From Lachnospiraceae bacterium (GTDB lineage Bacteria > Bacillota > Clostridia > Lachnospirales > Lachnospiraceae), in assembly GCA_910574185.1 (NCBI GenBank), contig CAJSZQ010000008.1:1-64000 (forward strand): DNA of 64,000 nt, in the 5' to 3' direction. Below the pieces are notes generated by a model. It ran no database searches and was not told where the DNA came from. It saw only the letters and a list, made by a program, of their open reading frames with translations. The position numbers were made by a program, and so were the translations under genes. Positions within the stretch are counted from its first letter, which is position 1. Every line of letters begins with the position of its first letter. Below, piece by piece: positions 60,313-64,000 of the stretch.

Positions 60313-61452
60313 CTACTCCTCCCCCTTTACGCGCTTTGCAACTAATTCAATATTCTCGCTGTTGGCGTCGCCAACTTTAGCGCCCGCGCCAATCCTGATT
60401 CCGTCTGCAACCAGTGCGCGCACGACGGTAGCGCCCTCTTCGACTACAGCGCCTGGCATCAGGACAGAATCGATGACCTTAGCGCCTGTAGCAACCTTGG
60501 CTCCGGTAAACAGAACAGAATTTTTAACCTGTCCGTCGATTACGCAGCCCTGTGTAATAAATGCGCGGCTAATCTCCGCTTCTGCGCCAATATACTGAGG
60601 AAGTGCATTGGTATCTTCGGTATAAATCTTCCACGAAGAATCGCCCAAATCCAAAGCGCTGTTCTTGTCAAGAAGATCCATGTTCGCTTCCCAGAGAGAG
60701 TCAATAGTTCCTACATCTTTCCAATAACCTTTGAACTTGTAGGCCATCAGCTTGCGGCCGTCATTTAACAGCGCCGGAATAATATCTTTGCCGAAATCAT
60801 GATTGGATTCGGAATCTTTCATATCGGCAATCAGCATCTTGCGCAGCAACTTCCAAGAGAAGATATAAATACCCATGGAAGCCAGATTACTCTTTGGCTG
60901 CGGGGGCTTTTCTTCAAATTCCACAATTTGTCCTTCTTCGTCGGTGTTCATAATACCAAAACGGCTTGCTTCCTTCATTGGAACTTCAATAACGGCGATG
61001 GTGGCGTCTGCGTTGTTCTCCTTGTGGTGTGCCAGCATCTTGTCATAATTCATTTTGTAGATGTGGTCGCCGGAAAGAACCAGGAGATATTCTGGATTAA
61101 AGGTATCGATAAAATCAATATTCTGCGAAATTGCGTCGGCAGTACCTCTATAAACATCCAAGTTGGCGTCTGCCTTTTCGCGGGGCGGAAGTACGTATAC
61201 CCCGCTGTCTTTTGCATCAAGTCCCCAGCGTCTTCCGGCAGCTACATAGCTGTTCAGGATAACAGACTCATACTGAGTAAGGACACCAACTACATCAATA
61301 CCACTATTTGCGCAGTTACTAATCGGAAAATCGATAATTTTATATTTTCCACCGTATGAAACAGCCGGTTTTGCGACTTTGTTGGTCAGATCGTGCAGCC
61401 GGGAACCACGTCCGCCGGCAAGGATCATTGCTAACATATCATTGTGCTTCAT
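60313..61452 (-). CDS. glgC: Glucose-1-phosphate adenylyltransferase, catalytic subunit
   Basis: A 379-residue enzyme that makes ADP-glucose for glycogen. The pyrophosphorylase loop [38 protein letters not shown], the sugar-phosphate region [16 protein letters not shown] and EFEEKPPQP are all present, followed by the beta-helix C-terminus. Start ATG 61452 with GGGAG; the longer reading from 61536 has no ribosome site. Two-gene operon with glgD; glgA, glgB and glgP are not in the window. Confidence 0.95.
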   Translation of the reverse strand: MKHNDMLAMILAGGRGSRLHDLTNKVAKPAVSYGGKYKIIDFPISNCANSGIDVVGVLTQYESVILNSYVAAGRRWGLDAKDSGVYVLPPREKADANLDVYRGTADAISQNIDFIDTFNPEYLLVLSGDHIYKMNYDKMLAHHKENNADATIAVIEVPMKEASRFGIMNTDEEGQIVEFEEKPPQPKSNLASMGIYIFSWKLLRKMLIADMKDSESNHDFGKDIIPALLNDGRKLMAYKFKGYWKDVGTIDSLWEANMDLLDKNSALDLGDSSWKIYTEDTNALPQYIGAEAEISRAFITQGCVIDGQVKNSVLFTGAKVATGAKVIDSVLMPGAVVEEGATVVRALVADGIRIGAGAKVGDANSENIELVAKRVKGEE

Positions 61453-61577
61453 AATAAACTCCCTTCTAAAATGTGATATGGTTATATTGTACAACTTTTC
61501 TGGCAATTTTTCCATATCTTTGTGTAAAAAATCCATGATTTTCTTATAAAAAAATGAGATATTTTATCTATATGTAG

Positions 61578-61599
61578 GGCTGTCCGAAATATGACAGCC
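61578..61599 (+). other. Small hairpin in the glgC-61706 intergenic space
   Basis: GGCTGTC (61578-61584) pairs with GACAGCC (61593-61599). It is upstream of the promoter at 61616 and could cap divergent transcription or be an operator. Confidence 0.4.
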
Positions 61600-61615
61600 G
61601 TCTGGGAGATATTGC

Positions 61616-61645
61616 TTGACAGAATTGAGGAAGATATGATATTTT
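61616..61645 (+). promoter_or_regulatory. Promoter of the small membrane protein gene
   Basis: TTGACA (61616-61621) and TATTTT (61640-61645), 18 bases apart, 61 bases before the start. Confidence 0.5.
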
Positions 61646-61705
61646 TCACATTGCATTTTGTTCATTTAAGAAAAACGGATACTGTGAAAAGGAGTAATTG
61701 ATAGT

Positions 61706-62113
61706 ATGAAAGTTAAGAAGAGAACGCTTCTGCTTATTGCATGTTTTGTTTGGACGATAGCCGGATTCAATGTTCTGCGGATTGGAATTGTGGCGTATCC
61801 CGCGTATTTGTCGGCTTTGAATATTTTTTTGTCTGTTGTTGTATTCGCTGTATTTCAAGGCTGTATTTTTGGGCGGCTGGTGAAGAAGCACACTGGAAGA
61901 ATTACCGGTTATACAGAGGAATCTCAGTTTTTTCTGAAATTTTTTGACAGGAAGGCGTTTATTATTATGGCGGTAATGATAACAGGCGGAATCGGTCTGC
62001 GTGTGTCCGGGCTTGCGCCAGAACGTTTTATCGCTGTATTTTATACAGGACTTGGAGCTTCTCTTATGCTGGCGGGCATATTATTTGGAAGAAATTATTT
62101 CGTAACAGTTTAG
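61706..62113 (+). CDS. Small four-helix membrane protein of unknown function
   Basis: A 135-residue protein with four predicted membrane helices: about 8-28, 33-55, 82-102 and 108-130, with a charged loop (HTGRITGYTEESQ) between the second and third and a basic N-terminus (KVKKR). I know no named family. Its ribosome site is AAAAGGAG. It is a single gene between glgC and the DUF1015 gene and is followed by repeat D3. Confidence 0.65.
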   Translation: MKVKKRTLLLIACFVWTIAGFNVLRIGIVAYPAYLSALNIFLSVVVFAVFQGCIFGRLVKKHTGRITGYTEESQFFLKFFDRKAFIIMAVMITGGIGLRVSGLAPERFIAVFYTGLGASLMLAGILFGRNYFVTV

Positions 62114-62245
62114 CCTGCAACTGCGCACTTGCTGCGCAGTTAGCAGCCAGTGAACCTGAGTAGCCAGGAATCCGCCCCTTTGCCGTATGCAAACTTTAAA
62201 ATGGGCGGATTTCGTAACAGTGAAGCGGAAGGCTGAACTGTTACA
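62113..62245 (+). repeat. Family D triple-hairpin repeat, copy D3
   Basis: AACTGCGCA/TGCGCAGTT, AATCCGCCC/GGGCGGATT and GTAACAG/CTGTTAC stems in the same order as D1 and D2. It starts at the stop codon of the membrane protein gene. Confidence 0.75.
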
Positions 62246-62338
62246 TTATTTCAGGGCCGCCTAACTGTGTACACTGGTATATTTGCAGAAAATAGATTAT
62301 AATATTAAAGATTACTACGAATGAGGGAGGCAGGAGCG

Positions 62339-63598
62339 ATGGCATGTCTGCATAAGGCAAATATTTTATTGCCGGCGAAGGAAATCGACAGAAAGAAATG
62401 GGCGGTAATTGCCTGCGATCAGTTTACCAGTCAGCCGGAGTACTGGGAACAAGTGGAGGATTATGTTGGCGGCGAACCGTCGACTCTGCGTATCATATAT
62501 CCGGAAGTTTATTTGGGGAATGACGATGAAGCTATGTATAGCCAGAGGCTTGCCAATATTCAGTTGAATATGAAACGTTATCTGACAGAAGGGATTTTGG
62601 TAGAAGAAGTTCATGAAGGATATGTATTAACTGTAAGAGAGACAGAGTCAGGTATCCAAATAGGGTTACTTGCGGCGCTTGATTTAGAGACATATGACTA
62701 TGGAAAAAGTTCGGCAAGCGCAGTGAGAGCAACAGAAGAGACGGTGCAGGAGAGGATTCCGGTACGGGTAGGAATCAGGGAAAATGCTCTGGTTGAGAGT
62801 CCGCATGTGATGATGCTTCTGGATGATGCGCTTTGCAGGGTATTGGAGCCTGTATATCAAAAGCGGGGGAAGCTTCGCAGACTGTACGATACGGAGCTGA
62901 TGTTTGGCGGAGGAAAGGTGTGCGGCTATGCGGTTGAAGGGGATGAAGCAGAAACGCTGACGGCAAAGCTGGCAGAGTTAGAGGGCGAGAATCGGGAGAT
63001 ATTTCTTGCAGTAGGAGACGGAAACCATTCTCTTGCGGCGGCAAAAACCTGCTGGGAAAAATTAAAAGATGACTTGTCGGAAGAACAGGCCGGAATGCAT
63101 CCTGCAAGATATGCTCTTGTCGAAATTGTGAATCTTCACAGTCCGGCGCTGAAATTTGAAGCGATTCACAGGGTGATTTATGGCGGAGAGATGAACGAGT
63201 TGCTCGCAGGGTTTCAAAAATATCTTCAGAGTTTTGGAGAAAGTAGAATGCAAGAATGGAATGACGAGAAGACGGCGGATATTGTATTCCTTCAGGGGTC
63301 CGGCAGAGCAGGGATTAAACTGGCTGGTACAAAGGGACGTTTACCGGTAGAATTGCTGCAGTGTTTTCTGGACGGATATGTGAGAGAGCATTCAGAATTG
63401 GAGATTGATTATGTACATAGCCCGGAGACGGTGAAAGAACTTGCAGAGGACGGAAAGGCCTGCGGCGTATTATTGTGTACAATGGATAAGAAATCTTTGT
63501 TTCCTGCAATTTCTGCCGGGGGTGTATTGCCGCGGAAAACATTTTCTCTTGGCGATGAATGCCAGAAGAGATATTATATGGAGTGCAGAAGGCTTTAG
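62339..63598 (+). CDS. DUF1015 (ParB/sulfiredoxin-like kinase fold) protein
   Basis: A 419-residue DUF1015 protein. Its N-terminus HKANILLPAKEIDRKKWAVI and CDQFTSQPEYWEQVE, the central MMLLDDALCR and VGDGNHSLAAAKTCWE (a GDGNH phosphate/nucleotide-binding loop), and C-terminal HSPETVKELAEDGKACGVLL are typical of the family. Some ParB-fold relatives are ATP- or ADP-dependent serine kinases, so a kinase function is possible; not proven. Start ATG 62339 with GGAGGCAGGAG; an upstream ATG at 62321 is in frame. Confidence 0.85.
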   Translation: MACLHKANILLPAKEIDRKKWAVIACDQFTSQPEYWEQVEDYVGGEPSTLRIIYPEVYLGNDDEAMYSQRLANIQLNMKRYLTEGILVEEVHEGYVLTVRETESGIQIGLLAALDLETYDYGKSSASAVRATEETVQERIPVRVGIRENALVESPHVMMLLDDALCRVLEPVYQKRGKLRRLYDTELMFGGGKVCGYAVEGDEAETLTAKLAELEGENREIFLAVGDGNHSLAAAKTCWEKLKDDLSEEQAGMHPARYALVEIVNLHSPALKFEAIHRVIYGGEMNELLAGFQKYLQSFGESRMQEWNDEKTADIVFLQGSGRAGIKLAGTKGRLPVELLQCFLDGYVREHSELEIDYVHSPETVKELAEDGKACGVLLCTMDKKSLFPAISAGGVLPRKTFSLGDECQKRYYMECRRL

Positions 63599-63613
63599 TG
63601 GATTTAAAATGTA

Positions 63614-63852
63614 GTTACAGTTCACAGGTCGTTTGGTAAACAGCGGGTTGAATCAGGAGCATGTCTCAAAGCAGACAATTTAGGAGTGTTTTTAATGGAA
63701 TTGAAATAACAGCTTATGCAGGCTTAGACGCGAAGGCTTTCCTGAGCGGCTTAGTCTGCGTTAGCTGATAGTTCAATGGAATGTTACTCCGTCTGCTTTG
63801 AGACATGCTCCTGATTCAACCCGCGTCCGGCAGACGACGTGTGAACAGTAAC
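63614..63852 (-). repeat. Family A palindromic repeat, copy A6
   Basis: A 239-bp copy, inverted relative to A1 and close to A4, with outer ends GTTACAGTTCACAGGTC and GACGTGTGAACAGTAAC and arms CAGGAGCATGTCTCAAAGCA/TGCTTTGAGACATGCTCCTG. Confidence 0.85.
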
Positions 63853-63913
63853 CAGTAACAAAATGTATGAAAAGTATACTTGAAAATGAGTTTTCTTTGG
63901 AAAAATAATGTGG

Positions 63914-63981
63914 TAAAATGATATAGGTTACCACACTCCGAAAAACGGTGATGGTCTGGTTTACGCCAGAAGCTTGTGTGG
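63914..63981 (+). ncRNA. Possible start of a structured RNA or riboswitch at the window end
   Basis: A TAAAAT box at 63914-63919 is followed by a compact three-way-junction-like fold: CCACAC (63931-63936) with GTGTGG (63976-63981) enclosing CCG/CGG (63938-63948) and CTGG/CCAG (63956-63969) hairpins. The window stops 19 bases later, so the downstream gene is not visible and no family can be named. Confidence 0.3.
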
Positions 63982-64000
63982 AATTTTATTATATTTAGAT

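Noticed and set aside
63946-63981. String GGTGATGG resembling part of the fluoride riboswitch consensus
   Set aside because: The required pairing and the conserved AAC and GC-rich downstream parts are missing in the visible bases.

Overview
The window looks like a chromosomal segment of a Gram-positive anaerobe of the Lachnospiraceae (Clostridium cluster XIVa). The evidence is the Firmicutes-type fatty acid cluster (fabH-acpP-fabK-fabD-fabG-fabF-accB-fabZ-accC-accDA with a FabT-type MarR regulator), HPr/EI with a mannitol PTS, paired GlgC/GlgD, strong AGGAGG ribosome sites and moderate GC. No rRNA, tRNA or CRISPR array was seen.

Layout. 1-1.7 kb: a KilA-N fragment and a SorC-type regulator. 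2.2-7.7 kb: a 2-oxoacid/acetoin dehydrogenase operon (E1a, E1b, E2, lipoyl-E3). 7.8-12.4 kb: a LysR regulator divergent from an SLC13-type permease, an FAD oxidoreductase and a chorismate-mutase-like protein. 13-16.1 kb: proC, a DMT exporter and pfkA. 16.4-23.4 kb: an unrecognised tail-anchored protein, then a two-component system with a VTC polyphosphate polymerase, a DUF4956 membrane protein and a beta-helix lipoprotein. 23.4-33.3 kb: the complete type II fatty acid synthesis operon with FabT-like operators. 33.6-39.9 kb: purine nucleoside phosphorylase, a rubredoxin-glutamate synthase domain protein, a small gene readable only through an in-frame TGA (probable selenoprotein), MFS and MATE transporters and a DUF89 protein. 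40.6-44.3 kb: a heterodimeric ABC exporter. 44.4-47.7 kb: a decayed zone with an internally deleted IS21 element, a PD-(D/E)XK (Rpn-type) nuclease, and an SDR and a membrane-protein pseudogene. 48-56.6 kb: ptsH-ptsI, an MBL hydrolase, mtlR, mtlA and mtlD. 57-63.6 kb: purC, a lipase-like protein, glgC-glgD, a small membrane protein and a DUF1015 protein.

The most distinctive non-coding content is a set of dispersed palindromic repeats between genes: family A (about 210-240 bp, long imperfect hairpin; six copies, one collapsed), family B (about 164 bp; four copies), family C (one copy, related to B), family D (about 135 bp, three hairpins in a row; three copies) and family E (47-bp unit, three in tandem plus one solitary copy). 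They often abut each other. Together with the recoded TGA gene (36067-36414), the folded leader of mtlR (53097-53282) and the FabT operator array (23348-23422), these are the parts most worth a second look.

Functionally the window links carbon intake (mannitol PTS, PfkA), pyruvate/acetoin oxidation, glycogen synthesis (GlgCD) and malonyl-CoA-dependent lipid synthesis. All assignments come from reading the sequence and from knowledge of families; no database search was run.
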